Shown: positions 34,189-45,299 of the stretch, in pieces | Layout of the letters: the number at the start of each line of letters is the position of its first letter | Position numbering within the stretch: the stretch's first letter is position 1 | NCBI RefSeq assembly: GCF_958299795.1 | Contig: NC_133202.1 | Location: 22,301,642-22,365,641, forward strand | DNA: 64,000 bases | DNA from: Porites lutea | Taxonomy: Eukaryota > Cnidaria > Anthozoa > Scleractinia > Poritidae | Direction: 5' to 3' | The notes under the pieces: generated by a model | The model's database searches: none | Seen by the model: the letters and a program-made list of their open reading frames with translations, nothing else | What the model was told of the DNA's origin: nothing | Translations under genes and position numbers: made by a program

Positions 34189-35943
34189 ATGAATGAAAAC
34201 GAGGAACCACAAACTCAAGTAACTGATGAAAAGTTCAAAGATGGAATACTTCATAGATTAAACGAGCTTAGAAAGGCGAACATCAGGTGTGACACTACCC
34301 TTCGAGTAGAAGGACAAATGTTCCCTGCTCACAGCCATGTGTTATATGCTTCTTCTGATTACTTCAGAGCTCTGTTTTCCAGCGAGTTGCAAGTGAAAGA
34401 AAAACAGGAAAATGTAGTGGAGCTTAAAGTGCTTAAGTCAACCATAATGGAGGAGGTTTTGGAATTTATTTACACCGGTCAAGCAAGCATTAGTTACTCA
34501 AGTGCTCACGAACTGCTTGTGGCATCTGACTACCTTATAATTCCCAGTTTAAAATCACAAACCTCACAGTTCTTGGAGAAGTCTATGAATGTATCAAATT
34601 GTTTTACATTGGAGTCCTTCGCTTGTCAGTTCAACTGTGATTCGCTTAGACAAACAGCTATTAAATTCATGAATGAAAATTTTGTTGCTATTGTGAAATC
34701 AGAAGATTTCCTAATACTTGAGTTCAACAAAGTCAAAGAATTGATATGTCGAGATGAGCTGAATATCTCTGAAGAAGAAGAGGTTTATGAGGCAGTGTTA
34801 ACATGGGTCAAACATGATTTGTCATCAAGAGAATGTTTTCTCGCAGATCTACTGAAATGTTTGAGAGTATTCTCCTTGTCAAAATATAGTATTGACAGAA
34901 TTCTTAAAAAAGAAGAGTTGGTAAAGAAGAGTCTCACTTGCATTGCTATCATGAATACTGGCCTGGAATATTTTCTGTATCCTGATCGGTTTCTAGGGAG
35001 TGTGCTTAAACACCGCAATTCAATTGAGAAAGATGAACACGTGGTACTTCTCCACGATGGAGTCGAAATTAATGCTGATGCAATTTCTAGGGACGTCTAT
35101 TGTTATGTCCTTTCTACTAAGAAGTGGCAGCAGTTATGCTCAATCCCTCCCTTTATTGATGATGATTGTGCTGACCTGGTCTCTGCAGTTTGTTTTGGAT
35201 GTGTATATATGTTAACTGGTGTCCTCAAAATATGCTGTTTTAATCCTCAAAAAAATTCATGGAAGTCAAAGGGAACAGAGTGCTTCTCTCAAGAATTGGC
35301 AGAATTTACAGTGACGTCGTTCAATGAGGAACTTTATGTCATTGGTGGACATGATGAATATTTGAATGCAGTACGTACTGTTCTTAAGTACAATCCAGTT
35401 TGTAATGAATGGAAGAAGTTAGCATCAATGGAGACTGGACGCCGCAGTCACTGTGCTGTTGTTCTAGAAGATCTTATTTATGTGATTGGAGGTGTTGCTG
35501 GGGGGACCTGTCTCAAGAGTGTGGAGAGCTTTGATCCATCAACTAACCAGTGGAAAAAGGTTCCTGATCTGGCCAATGCCCGTAGGGATCCAGCAGCTGC
35601 AACTGTTTGTGGAAAAATTATTGTCGTTGGAGGATTTCGTAACATAAGGCTTTCTACATCATCAGTAGTAGAACCAACATGTGAGGTGTTTGATCCATTT
35701 CTCAATCAGTGGAGCTTGTTATCAAGCCCAAATGTTCCACGAGCAGCCTGTGGAATTGTGAATGTGGGTGACACTGTGTATGTGTTTGGTGGATACGGTG
35801 AAGGTAGCGCTCTGGACAGTGTGGAACATTATGATGCAAAATGCAATGAATGGCAAAAAGTAGATGCTAAAATGCCTGAAGCTAAAGGATTCATTCGAGC
35901 ATCTTTGGTGAAATTGCCCAAGGAGTTTATCTGCAATGATTAA
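34189..35943 (+). CDS. BTB-BACK-Kelch protein (KLHL family), intact single-exon gene
   Basis: 584 residues starting MNENEEPQTQ at the first Met of the open frame, 13 residues before the conserved FKDGILHRLNELRKA. Domains: BTB about 20-128 (CDTTLRVEGQMFPAHSHVL, DYFRALFSSELQVKE), BACK about 133-236 (EEEVYEAVLTWVKHDLSSRECF), then about six Kelch blades from about 290 to 575 (ELYVIGGHDEY, DLIYVIGGVAGG, KIIVVGGF, TVYVFGGYGEG). The plan is that of a Cullin-3 ligase substrate adaptor; the substrate is unknown. It is clearly paralogous to the gene at 20423-22213 but diverged along its length, and closer to the wrecked copy at 39420-42960. Its 5' flank shares stretches with 15175-15260. Confidence 0.93.
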   Translation: MNENEEPQTQVTDEKFKDGILHRLNELRKANIRCDTTLRVEGQMFPAHSHVLYASSDYFRALFSSELQVKEKQENVVELKVLKSTIMEEVLEFIYTGQASISYSSAHELLVASDYLIIPSLKSQTSQFLEKSMNVSNCFTLESFACQFNCDSLRQTAIKFMNENFVAIVKSEDFLILEFNKVKELICRDELNISEEEEVYEAVLTWVKHDLSSRECFLADLLKCLRVFSLSKYSIDRILKKEELVKKSLTCIAIMNTGLEYFLYPDRFLGSVLKHRNSIEKDEHVVLLHDGVEINADAISRDVYCYVLSTKKWQQLCSIPPFIDDDCADLVSAVCFGCVYMLTGVLKICCFNPQKNSWKSKGTECFSQELAEFTVTSFNEELYVIGGHDEYLNAVRTVLKYNPVCNEWKKLASMETGRRSHCAVVLEDLIYVIGGVAGGTCLKSVESFDPSTNQWKKVPDLANARRDPAAATVCGKIIVVGGFRNIRLSTSSVVEPTCEVFDPFLNQWSLLSSPNVPRAACGIVNVGDTVYVFGGYGEGSALDSVEHYDAKCNEWQKVDAKMPEAKGFIRASLVKLPKEFICND

Positions 35944-36000
35944 AGATACTGTAATTGCCTCACCTCTACCAAATGATACCAGTGTTTCTTTCTTGATGAA

Positions 36001-36769
36001 TGGAGTTTGATAGCAAATGCCTGAAGTGATTACAGTGGATAAACACTGGTGAGAGGTTTTAATTTAGACCTCTGAATTTTATCAATGAACAGTCTCTGAA
36101 CAGGTCCTTTTATTGAAGAATAGGGATTTGAAAAGGTGAGAAAGCAAAAGCAGAAGGAGTGGAGGAAGTGTAAAGGGTAGAGGAGGGGTGAGTAGGGGGG
36201 GGGGGGGGCGTGGGTTGGAACCTCTAGACAAAGACTTGATGCCACCAATCCACCTTGAGTTCTTGTTAAACTCCTTACGATCAGCTGTCAACAAGGTCAT
36301 TGCAGTGCTAAGGACTTATAGAAATTTTACTAGTTTTGGGTGTGAGTATGTGAGTATGAGAAACTTCCAGTGAATTTCCTTTTTTCAGGCAGTGAAGTTT
36401 TTTGCAGGTGTAAACATTTTTAGGTTTGCACTGGTACCCACAGCTGTAAACAGTTTTGCTTTTTTGAAAGGATGTTAGGCAAAGCCATCATTTTGGTCAT
36501 TATCTTATGGGAAATTTTGGTCATTGTCAAAAAGGAAATATTTTATTAGAGCTTATTCAGAGGAAGACATTTAGATGTCAACAGATGTCAATGATTATTT
36601 ATTGTGAGGCTGTTGAAAATAAGCCATTGAATTTATTTCATCATGTTGAAGTTTTGAAAGTGTTTCTTAAAGGAACACCTTCAACATACTTTACTAGTGT
36701 ATGTCCTAAGGTGAAACCTTTCAAAAGACGCGACCGCGCCAGGTCAGCTGTTGCGACTTTTGGTTCACT
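36001..36769. other. 3' flank of the Kelch gene
   Basis: No gene was recognised. A G-run lies near 36190-36210. The small open frames look accidental. Confidence 0.5.
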
Positions 36770-37103
36770 TAATTGAAGCCAAGGAACCACTTTTACAGTT
36801 TTTACCCATTTGAGCCCAATGATTTTTCATTTCAAATGCTATATCTCCTATAGCAATTGAGCTTTTCACAAAATGTTTTCACATTTGTGCCTATCAGGTC
36901 ATGCTCTTTAAAACTTATCTGTTAGGTCACTGGTTGAAGTTTGAATTTTGCTGCCAATCATGTGATGTCATTTTCCAGCTAAAACCGTTAAAATCGAAAA
37001 ACAAAAAACGTCATATGATTGTTTAGATTACAAAGTTCTACCATCTGTAAACTTTGGGCTCAAAACAGATAAAAACTGTAAAGTAGTTCCTTGGCTTCAA
37101 TTA
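36770..37103. mobile_element. MITE with TAATTGAAGCCAAGGAAC ends
   Basis: The ends are inverted repeats of about 45 bp (TAATTGAAGCCAAGGAAC, then ACAGTTTTTA and GAGCCCAA on both arms). The body is 334 bp. Flanks GGTTCACT and GGTGCCCC match only partly, so any duplication is old. Confidence 0.7.
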
Positions 37104-39025
37104 GGTGCCCCAAAAGGGCTGACAGCTGACCTGGAGCAGGCTCTGACCTAAATAGCTTTTGGTTTCAATGTTATTATTTTCATGACATGAGTTGACCATG
37201 ACCTGTTTCTCATTAATCAAGAGACTACTCTGAGTAATTAAAATTTAAAAGAATGCGTGAAATAGCCAAGCAGCATGTAATAATTTAATTATTATTTTAA
37301 AAGTACTATACATTTCTATGTCAGCTGGACGTTTTTTAAATACATGTATCCAATTTTATGGGTTATGACTCAAACAACCTAACCTAATAAGCAAATCAAG
37401 CCAATTTCAAAATTTTTTAACCAGAGAAGGGTGATCAGCTTAAAGAGAAATAATTATTTCTCCTTGAAAAATAGAAGATGAACCGGAAGATGATTAGTTT
37501 TGGCTCAGAAGTGAGGCTGGATTTCAGTCACCAAGTTAAGAAAAATCATGGTAGTAGCCCAGTATATTAAGGTTTTTTCCTATACAGCCGCTTCTTATCC
37601 CTCCCCGCAGCTCGTACATAAAAGGTCTCAGACATGTATTCATTGGCTAACTCATAATGGATCGGAAGGGTAGCAATTTCTTTCTTATCATTTTGTTTGG
37701 TTCAAAATATACTAGACTGAGTTCCTTTAATCTTGTTTCTTCTATCATATTTTTTCTGTTCACCTTGACCTCTTGGCCTTTTTGTGGTCTAAAGGCACAT
37801 ATGCAGGGTCATAGCTGACTGTATGCTGGTATGGATATGCATACCTGAATCTCAAAGTGTAATAAAAAAGAGGGGGGTGAATAGGGGTATGCAAATCCGC
37901 CAATCAGTTATGATTTATTAACCAAATCTGCCCTTCCATTTTTGCCAATCAGTTTGCCTATTCACCCCCTCAAAAAACGTTGAAAAAGTAACAGAATGAA
38001 ATTTTAGCTATAGCTGAAAAAGGCGAATCCCCTATGGAACTCATGTTCGGACAAAATTGAAAAACAAAGTAATGGATAGCAATGGAATGAAATTTAGCTA
38101 TAGCTGAAAAAGGTGTATTCCCTGCATAACTCATTTTTAAAAAAACCAAAATGCAGTGCTTATTCCGATTTTGCCAAAGGTCAACACACCTACGTCTGTT
38201 ACTGTTGGCTCCAGAACACAGTCCTTCCTTACAAGTTTAACTTGCTAGACTGATAAACAATGAAAACTGAATTTATTCAATGCACCAGTGTGGAGATGGG
38301 ATAGGATGGATTTGGAAAACAATGCATACCTAGCTGTGCCCCCGATAAGGAGTCAGCAGAAAAAAATTAGATCAGATGGTATTTGAACTCAGCTAAAAAG
38401 GCTGTGTGTCTTGCAATACACTCCGCCCTCCATAAATAATGACTGGTCCCTAACATAATGGGGCTGTCAATAAGATGTCAAGATGCTGGGTATATGCAAT
38501 AATAGCCAGGCAGGTAAATTTTTCACGTATATTATGTAAGGGTAATCATAAGAATCAGGTTGTTCAATTTGAAATTTATTTGCACTCGTTTTTCAAAAAA
38601 CTCGAATCGCAATATTGCTCCACTGGCTCATTCAATTTTGATTCTTTTTGAAAAAACACACTCAGCCAAATATAAAATCCAATTGAATTCGAAGTCATGT
38701 GATTACCCATACAAATATTTCTCTATTTCTGAATGGCTTACATCCTCTGTATATAATTTTAGAGTTACCATATTTGCCATTCTTGTGCTCCCCAAATTTG
38801 CAAGATTTGTGATTTCTCTACTATGTTACTGTTGAATAACAGAAAAATAATTGGATGATTGTTGTCATGCAAAGACAGTGATGCAGCAGCTTTGCCTTTT
38901 GCTTTTTCTGATTAGCTTGTAAATCCCCTCTCTATACTACTGTATTACCATCTCATGGTCACCAAATTTGCAACATTTGTGATTTGTCCAATAATTTACT
39001 GAATAACAGAAAAATAATTGGATGA
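37104..39025. other. Intergenic stretch with two local duplications
   Basis: No gene was seen. A unit of about 50 bp around TTTAGCTATAGCTGAAAAAGG occurs at about 37990 and again at about 38085. A unit of about 100 bp around AACAGAAAAATAATTGGATG occurs at about 38760-38870 and again at 38945-39035. Confidence 0.6.
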
Positions 39026-39039
39026 TTGATGTCATGTAA

Positions 39040-39215
39040 TGAAAGAGTTGCAGCAGCTCAAGAAAATGTTACATTCACAATACCCAAAATACCGAATAAA
39101 AGAGATAACAAGACTACACAAAAAGGTTTATGGATGTTGAGAGTTTATGATGAATATCTTCAAGAAATGGCAACTTTTTATGGATATCCTGAAAATGTTA
39201 AGGAAGTGGTATTCT
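39040..39215 (+). other. Possible isolated exon or fragment of a DUF3504/Crypton-like protein
   Basis: An open stretch encodes IPNKRDNKTTQKGLWMLRVYD followed by EYLQEMATFYGYPENVKE, and is followed by GTAAGT at 39217. The pattern of a basic, Thr-rich lead and a helix ending in an aromatic-acidic pair resembles the start of the tyrosine-recombinase-derived domain found in many coral and fish proteins. I see no partner exon, so this is weak. Confidence 0.25.
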
Positions 39216-40160
39216 GTAAGTACCTGAGATTTTTTAAAGTGATTTCAGTTTAAGAAATTTTAAGTTCCATACATAGAAACAATTAGCACAGAATGACTGT
39301 ACTGCTAGTCTTTCAAAGCACACACAGATAAACACAAACATCTCCCATCAATCCTTTTAACTGCTGAGGAATTGCTGGCATTATTAGCCCAAATTAATTA
39401 AAGCAAAAATGGTTCATTGACTGCATTATATCAACCACTAATAAACTTATTTGGCAATTTCACCAAAGATGTCCAAATGCACCCTTTAGCGACAGGCATG
39501 ACAGTGTCTACTGTATGCCATTCATTATACAATTAGCATCAAAGCATCTACACTATCCAGAGCAGTAAGCCAGTATCTCCATCGTATCCTCCAAAAACAT
39601 AGACACTGTCATCTACACACAATTCCACATGCTGCTCGTGGAACATTTGGGCTGGGCAACAGGCTCCACTGATTTAGACATGGATCAAACACCTCACAAG
39701 TTTGTTCCACCACTGCAGATGGAAAACCATTCATATCATAAAATCCTCCAACAACAATAATTTTCCCCCAAACATCAACAGTGGCTGCCACTGCAACCCT
39801 ATGGGCATTTGCCAGATCAGGAACTTTTCTCCACTGGTTGGTTGATGGATCATAGCTCTACACTCTTAAGACAGGAATGGCCATCTTGATCTGTGATTAC
39901 ATAAATGAGATCCTCTAGAACAACAGCACAATGATTAGCTCGACCAGTTTCCATTATGTTAACTGCTCCATTTATTACAGGTTGGACAGTATTTATAAAT
40001 GGTTTGTACAGTACTACTTCTTGATAAGAATCATCACACCCTCCAATGACATAGAGCTCTTCATTGAATGAAGTCACTATAAAGTCTGTTTCAATTTCAC
40101 TGGGCCATCGTGTTTCCTTTGCCTTCCATGAATGTTTTTGAAGATTAAAACTGTAACGAG

Positions 40161-40455
40161 CCCGGGGGTGGGGGGGGGGGGGGTACTTTAGGAATTTCTG
40201 GGTGGGAATGTGCCGCTGGGTCCCTGGAACCCTTAACCTATACCAGAGCTAGTTCAGCTGAATTTTGCTACCCTATACTAGAGTATACTCCCCAAATCCC
40301 CCCTATCCTAGAGTAGCTGTTTCCCTAGTCTAGATAAAATCTTCAACCAACTGATCAGTTTCCTGAAAAATGATACCCTATTCTAGATGCAAACGCTCTG
40401 ATTTATATACCCTATCCTAGAGTAAACTAGCATGAAAACCATACCCTTCACAGCG

Positions 40456-40500
<45 letters not shown>
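40161..40500. mobile_element. G-rich-ended MITE, second copy
   Basis: It begins CCCGGGGGT and ends in a C-run. It carries GGCTATATAGGTATGTGCCG (minus strand) beside one end, as in the copy at 29637-30060, and about five internal degenerate units of the form TACCCTATCCTAGAGT. It interrupts a Kelch blade of the pseudogene. The right end is worn, and no clean target duplication was found. Confidence 0.75.
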
Positions 40501-40995
40501 TCCCGAGAATGCCTTTAGGTTAGTGTACATGAAGTGCCATCCGGGCACGTTTTCAGGGGTTCCTGTGCAAAATAAGTTAGTCTGCCATCTTGGTTGTCTT
40601 GTGTTATGGCAGCTGGTAAATAAATCAGTTTGTAGTGGACTCTGGTATGTTCCTTACTTGTTTCAAAAACAGCTTACCAAGGTGTGGTCAGTACTCAGCA
40701 AATACACACTTCCAAAACAAATCGCTGAAACAAGCTCATAACAGTCATCATACACAACACAGTAGTCAGGTGTATATGAGGCCCTGCCAGGGTAAATTCA
40801 GACAAGCGACATGGCCCAAAAAGTAGCGACAGCGCGTAAAACGAAATCGCGACAAGAGACAACCTCCCTCAGCCAAATTGTAACAGTGACGGCAAAGCTG
40901 ACAATAAGCGACAAGCATTTATAAACACTGACACGAGATGTTTTAAAATTCAGACAGGTGACATGGGACCCCTCCTGGCAGGGCCTCAGGTATTG

Positions 40996-41075
40996 TAGTC
41001 TGCTACACAGCCGTTTTTAGAGTCGTCACGCAACGCTCCTCCCCATGACACTAAAAACGGCTGTGTAGCAGACTA
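40996..41075. mobile_element. Short palindromic MITE (TAGTCTGCTACACAGCC)
   Basis: The arms TAGTCTGCTACACAGCCGTT and the exact inverse are separated by about 25 bp. GTATTG occurs on both sides. A one-armed copy of the same family lies at 43363-43415. Confidence 0.75.
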
Positions 41076-41448
41076 CACGTATTGGGCTCAATTGCTGCCA
41101 TTTCTTAGAAGCAAGAACAAAGCAATGAGTGTCTCGTAATAATGGGGAGCCATTTAATTGATGAGCGATGTTTCAGCACTCTCCCTAGAAACTGATCAGG
41201 ATACAGGAAAAATTTCAGGCCATTATTCATGATGGCTGTGCAAATGGAGTCCTTCCTGACCAATTCTTCTTTCCTTAGAATCCTTTGAATGCTATATTTA
41301 GACATGGAGAACATCTTCAGACATTTAAGTAGATATGGGAGAAAACATTCTCTTGATGGCAAATCATGTTTGCCCCAAGTTATCACTGGCTCATAAACCT
41401 CTTCTTCTTCAGAGATATTTAGCTCATCTTGACACATCAATTCTTTGG

Positions 41449-42629
41449 GTGACCCTATACGGTGGAATGGCGAACTGATGATGGAACAGAATGGCGGAAT
41501 ACATGGAATATTCTAAAATACGGAATACTCTAAAACACGGAACTGACAGAATATTCTAGCATGATCTGTATTTGATCTGAGCCGGACTGACAAAAAAAGC
41601 AGAGGCAAAGAATAGTTGGTTGTTTTGAAATATTAAAAATACAATTTTTATACTGCCGTACACTATAGTCCTTATGACGGTTTTGAAAGCCATCTTGACG
41701 GGTGAAGGGTCTTGTATGGGAATCTATTAATGTTGAATACTGATTTTAATTAAACATCTGTTTTTAAAAAGAGAAGAATTGTAAACTTAAGCTTCACAGC
41801 AATGGATTGTACTAACAATTAATGGGGGCCGCACCTGTGCCTAAATTTGTCCGGTCGCTTGTTTTAGATTTTCCAGACATTTGTCCGCAATTTTTCCTGG
41901 GAAATTTTAGTAGGCAAGAAGGAAAAAAAAATTGCACACAACACTGTATATTTTAACGCGGTTGCTTACCCGTCAAGATGGTCTCCAAAACCGTTATTAC
42001 TGTAATGATTCGATTTAGCGCCCTCCTTCCTATAAGCCCCCCTTTCGAATAAGCGCCCCCATTCTAATATGTAAGAGTACAGGTACGTATCAACCGAGGT
42101 TCATCTTCAATTAATAGCTCACAAATGAATGGTAATGTCACATTACAAAAACAGCCGGGTCTTATGTCCATGTGAGTGCATAAATTCTTCTGACGAATGA
42201 TCTCTCCTTCAAATTTTGTGGTGATCGCTCGGCTGGTCGTTCTGGCGAGGAAGGATCGAGGGACAAGAAGTCCGTTTTCCACTCTCCTTGATCCATTCAC
42301 CTTGACTTGCACTTTGTTGTCACTGCGGGCTTTTTTAAGAAAGGTGAATATAAGGAAGGAAAGTTCCATAGGCACAGGCTCAACAAGTTTCAAGGTAAGT
42401 CCCTCTCATCACTACCCTGGTCCCAGAGGTTTTTCTTGATTTTTCTTCGCGAAAGAGATCAAGAGCAAGCCGCGAAGCGTTTTAAAATATTCCGTATATT
42501 CCGTGTTTTGTTTTAGAATATTTTGTAAATTCCGTCTCTCAGTATATTCCGTACTTCAGAATATTCCATGTATTCCACCATTCCATTCCGTCCTTCCGAC
42601 AGTCCGCCAATCCTCCGCATAGGGTCACC
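41449..42629. mobile_element. DNA element inside the Kelch pseudogene (GGGTGACCC ends)
   Basis: The ends are GGGTGACCCTATACGGTGGA and, reversed, GGGTGACCCTATGCGGAGGA, each followed by ATTCCGT/GGAATAC-rich repeats. ATTCTTT flanks it on both sides, a 7-bp duplication lying in the Kelch gene's KEL codons. The body of about 1.18 kb has no recognisable transposase. Confidence 0.8.
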
Positions 42630-43205
42630 CATTCTTTGATCGAAGACGTTTGAAGAACTAATGTCTGCTTGGCCTAAATACATAAACTCCAAAACATCTT
42701 CATTATGCATATGCTTGACTTGATTTCTTTGATCTCCACGAAATTGTCTCGGTTTTCTTTTACTTCAAACTCGCTGCAAAACAAAGCTTGGAAGTAATCG
42801 CTGGCAGCAGATAATACGTTGCTGTGACATAGCAACATGTGTCGCACCGCAAATTCGCCTTTCTAAGATTGTTTAATCTTTTAAATAATCCATATCTAAA
42901 ACGATCATCACTAACTTTGGTTTGTTGTTCCCCATTTTCATTCATCTTGCTGTAATTTTGGATCAGTTGCCGGATGATGCAGCAAGAGATATGAAAAACC
43001 AAGAATCGCAAGGAAAGCCGGGAAGGAGGAACGAATGCGGTGTTTGGCGGCAGTTTGATTTCGCAGCTTCCCGGGATTTCCCTCTGTGTTCCCACAAGAA
43101 AAAGTTGTCTTTCTAGCCATATAGTAAGTCCTTTTTCGATCAAGATGGCTGCATGGATATTGGCCTCGTTCTGTCCTGTCATTTAGATTGACGTCGACGC
43201 AAAAA

Positions 43206-43208
43206 ACA

Positions 43209-43271
<63 letters not shown>

Positions 43272-43272
43272 A
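43206..43272. repeat. (TAAA)n microsatellite
   Basis: About sixteen uninterrupted TAAA units. Confidence 0.95.
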
Positions 43273-43529
43273 ACTTGGCGGCCATCTTGACCAAAAAAGT
43301 TAGGTCGAATATAGATTACTCGGCGATTTAAAATAGTAAATTACCGTCAATCCCCTTTTACAGTAGTCTGCTACACAGCCGGCCGTTTTTAGTGTCGTCA
43401 CGCAACGCTCCTCCCAACTAACTTAGTGTTTCGATTACCTGGTACAAAGTGATCACAAATATACAATCATGGTCATTATCTCGTCAAATTCTCAATTTCC
43501 AAACAGGATGTAAGTACGTGTAAAAGACA

Positions 43530-44260
43530 TCAAGATTGAGCCAGAAGATTGGAGAAGATGGAAGACATCTGGTAATTTCGCGGCAACTCATATTAACGAT
43601 AATTGTTTTGTTGAAAACGTTTATACTATTTATGACTGACTTATTTGCGACTAAAACACTAAAAACATATCACATCTGAAATTTTTTATCTACAGTTTAG
43701 ATGTATTTAATATCATATCTTCAAGGAGGAGGTTAGCATTATATGAGGATTTAGTTCTTATGTTTTTCGACACTCCTTTCGCATTTATCCTTCTTTTTAC
43801 TGAATCATCTTTTTTAGGCAAATAAGTTGTTGGAAAACATAAAAAAAATTCAGAAGTCAAACGGTTTACAGCGCACATCGAAAATCGAGCACTTAACCAT
43901 TTAAAATATCACTTACTGAGTTTAGAATAATTTTACAGGCGTGGATCTAGGATAAATATACTGACCGATTTCTTAGATGAGCGCTGAAGGCGCAAGTTTC
44001 TTTTTTTTTTGGGGGGGGGGGGGGGCAGGGGCATGCTTTTCTATAGGTTTCTGAGTCATTCAGACATTATATTGGCCAGATTTTAACTTGAAAAGTTTTA
44101 TCATTAGATTTATTTATTATATATATTTTTTTATAATTAAATCTATTTACAAATAGATTTTTTTCTGAAAAATCTGCTGATTTTCATAAAACGGTGGAAA
44201 CCGGTGTGGATCCGCGCCTGTTTTACACGTACACTTGCAATGTTTTTAACAGAGGGGACA
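43530..44260. repeat. 3' flank of the GPCR gene, source of the duplicated block
   Basis: Matches 24181-24835 and 30349-30395. It holds G- and T-runs near 44000 but no gene. Confidence 0.8.
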
Positions 44261-45271
44261 TTAGTTTTCTTGCTTTTTACAAAAAGCTCGACGAAAGAGT
44301 CTCTTAAAAGCTCGCCTGAAGTCTCTTCGAAACAGGCTGTAGGCTATTGGGTTAGTTGCCGTGCTAAACAACGACATAACGCTTGCGAACGTGTCGGCTG
44401 CCGGTGGGACGATTTTGTGGTTCCACGTTACCGTTTTTAAAAGGCGGGCAACACTGAAAGGCGTCCATGAAAGAATATATAAAATAATTACTAAGGTTAT
44501 CGTTCGAAATCCTTTTAATCTGTAATTTCTCCAAGCGTGACGCCCCGCAGAGTTTGAGCTATATGCGTCTCTCGAAGACATCGCATTTATTCTCCTGCCT
44601 TGCTGTCGCACAACTGCGATTATCCTCAAGTAGCAGTATATGATAACAGTTGATGGAAGCAGAACACACAGCACGATTGTGAAAATACTGTAGGTTATCA
44701 CCCGGGTTTTCCATTTATCGCCCGTTCCACTGAAATTGTAAGTACACATCGATTCGTATTCACCATATCGGAACCAACCCAACACCGCACAAGGTATTGT
44801 GAATACCATTGCCCACACCCAACATAACATTATTGCCGTGCAAACTCTTTTCAGCGTCACGTTCGATCTGTACTTAAGAGGGCGAAAAATTGCGTAATAA
44901 CGGTCCCAGCTTATAAAAGCCAACGTTTCAACTCCAACAATTGCCAAACTATAGTAGACGAAAGCCGTTGTTTGACACCAGATATCACCAAACATCCAGT
45001 CTCCATGGATAAGTGCCGCGATACAAAATGGAATCACAAAGGTTCCTGTTAACAGATCAGTGACCGCCAGGTTAAAAAGGAAAAAGTTCGATTGATGTTG
45101 ACGGAGGTCTTTGTCGAAATAAATCGCCAAACACACCAAAATATTCCCCAGAAAACCAAAGATAAAAATAAACGAAAGAATTGTCGCGAAAACAAGTCCT
45201 TCCTCTGTGGAAAGGAGCATTTTTGTCATAGAATATGGCAATATTCTACCAAATGCGGAAGACGTAGTCAA
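44261..45271 (-). CDS. Class A (rhodopsin-like) GPCR, orphan, single exon
   Basis: 336 residues with seven membrane segments. TM1 is about 27-52 (GNILVCL), TM2 has NLAVTDLL, ECL1 has GDWMFGDIWC, TM3 ends SWDRYYAIFRP, TM4 has CWVWAM, TM5 has LLPSTVIIYCYLRII, TM6 has ILSWTPF, and TM7 has TNPIAYSLFRRDF. The DRY and NPxxY motifs and the TM3-ECL2 cysteines (IWC, SMC) are all present. There is no opsin-type lysine in TM7, and the residue 18 before the DRY Arg is Tyr rather than the Asp of amine receptors. It should signal from the plasma membrane through G proteins; the ligand is unknown. The start chosen is the first Met, giving a short N-terminus. A partial duplicate lies at 30354-30915. Confidence 0.93.
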   Translation of the reverse strand: MTTSSAFGRILPYSMTKMLLSTEEGLVFATILSFIFIFGFLGNILVCLAIYFDKDLRQHQSNFFLFNLAVTDLLTGTFVIPFCIAALIHGDWMFGDIWCQTTAFVYYSLAIVGVETLAFISWDRYYAIFRPLKYRSNVTLKRVCTAIMLCWVWAMVFTIPCAVLGWFRYGEYESMCTYNFSGTGDKWKTRVITYSIFTIVLCVLLPSTVIIYCYLRIIAVVRQQGRRINAMSSRDAYSSNSAGRHAWRNYRLKGFRTITLVIILYILSWTPFSVARLLKTVTWNHKIVPPAADTFASVMSLFSTATNPIAYSLFRRDFRRAFKRLFRRAFCKKQEN

Positions 45272-45299
45272 ATGAATGTGTGAGAATTAATGTCATATA

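Larger units (their letters stand above)
39420..42960 (-). pseudogene. Wrecked BTB-Kelch gene with several insertions
   Basis: Pieces of a gene close to the one at 34189 lie in order on the minus strand. The N-terminus with BTB start is near 42780-42960 (MNENGEQQTKVSDDRF). Part of the BTB end is at about 42640-42710 (EDVLEFMYLGQADISSSN). The BACK domain is at 41130-41440 (DELNISEEEEVYEPVITWGKHDL). Kelch blades are at 39430-40155 (TSFNEELYVIGG, DLIYVI, KIIVVGGFYD). Stops and frame shifts break the reading, and stretches are missing between SSNVFDQ and KELMCQDEL and in the first Kelch blades. Insertions: a DNA element at about 41449-42629, a palindromic MITE at 40996-41075 and a G-rich-ended element at 40161-40500. 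It is non-functional. Confidence 0.88.

Noticed and set aside
44204-44440. Plus-strand frame repeated at 30349-30579
   Set aside because: It is the antisense of the GPCR 3' end. The resemblance between the two comes from the duplication of the receptor gene.
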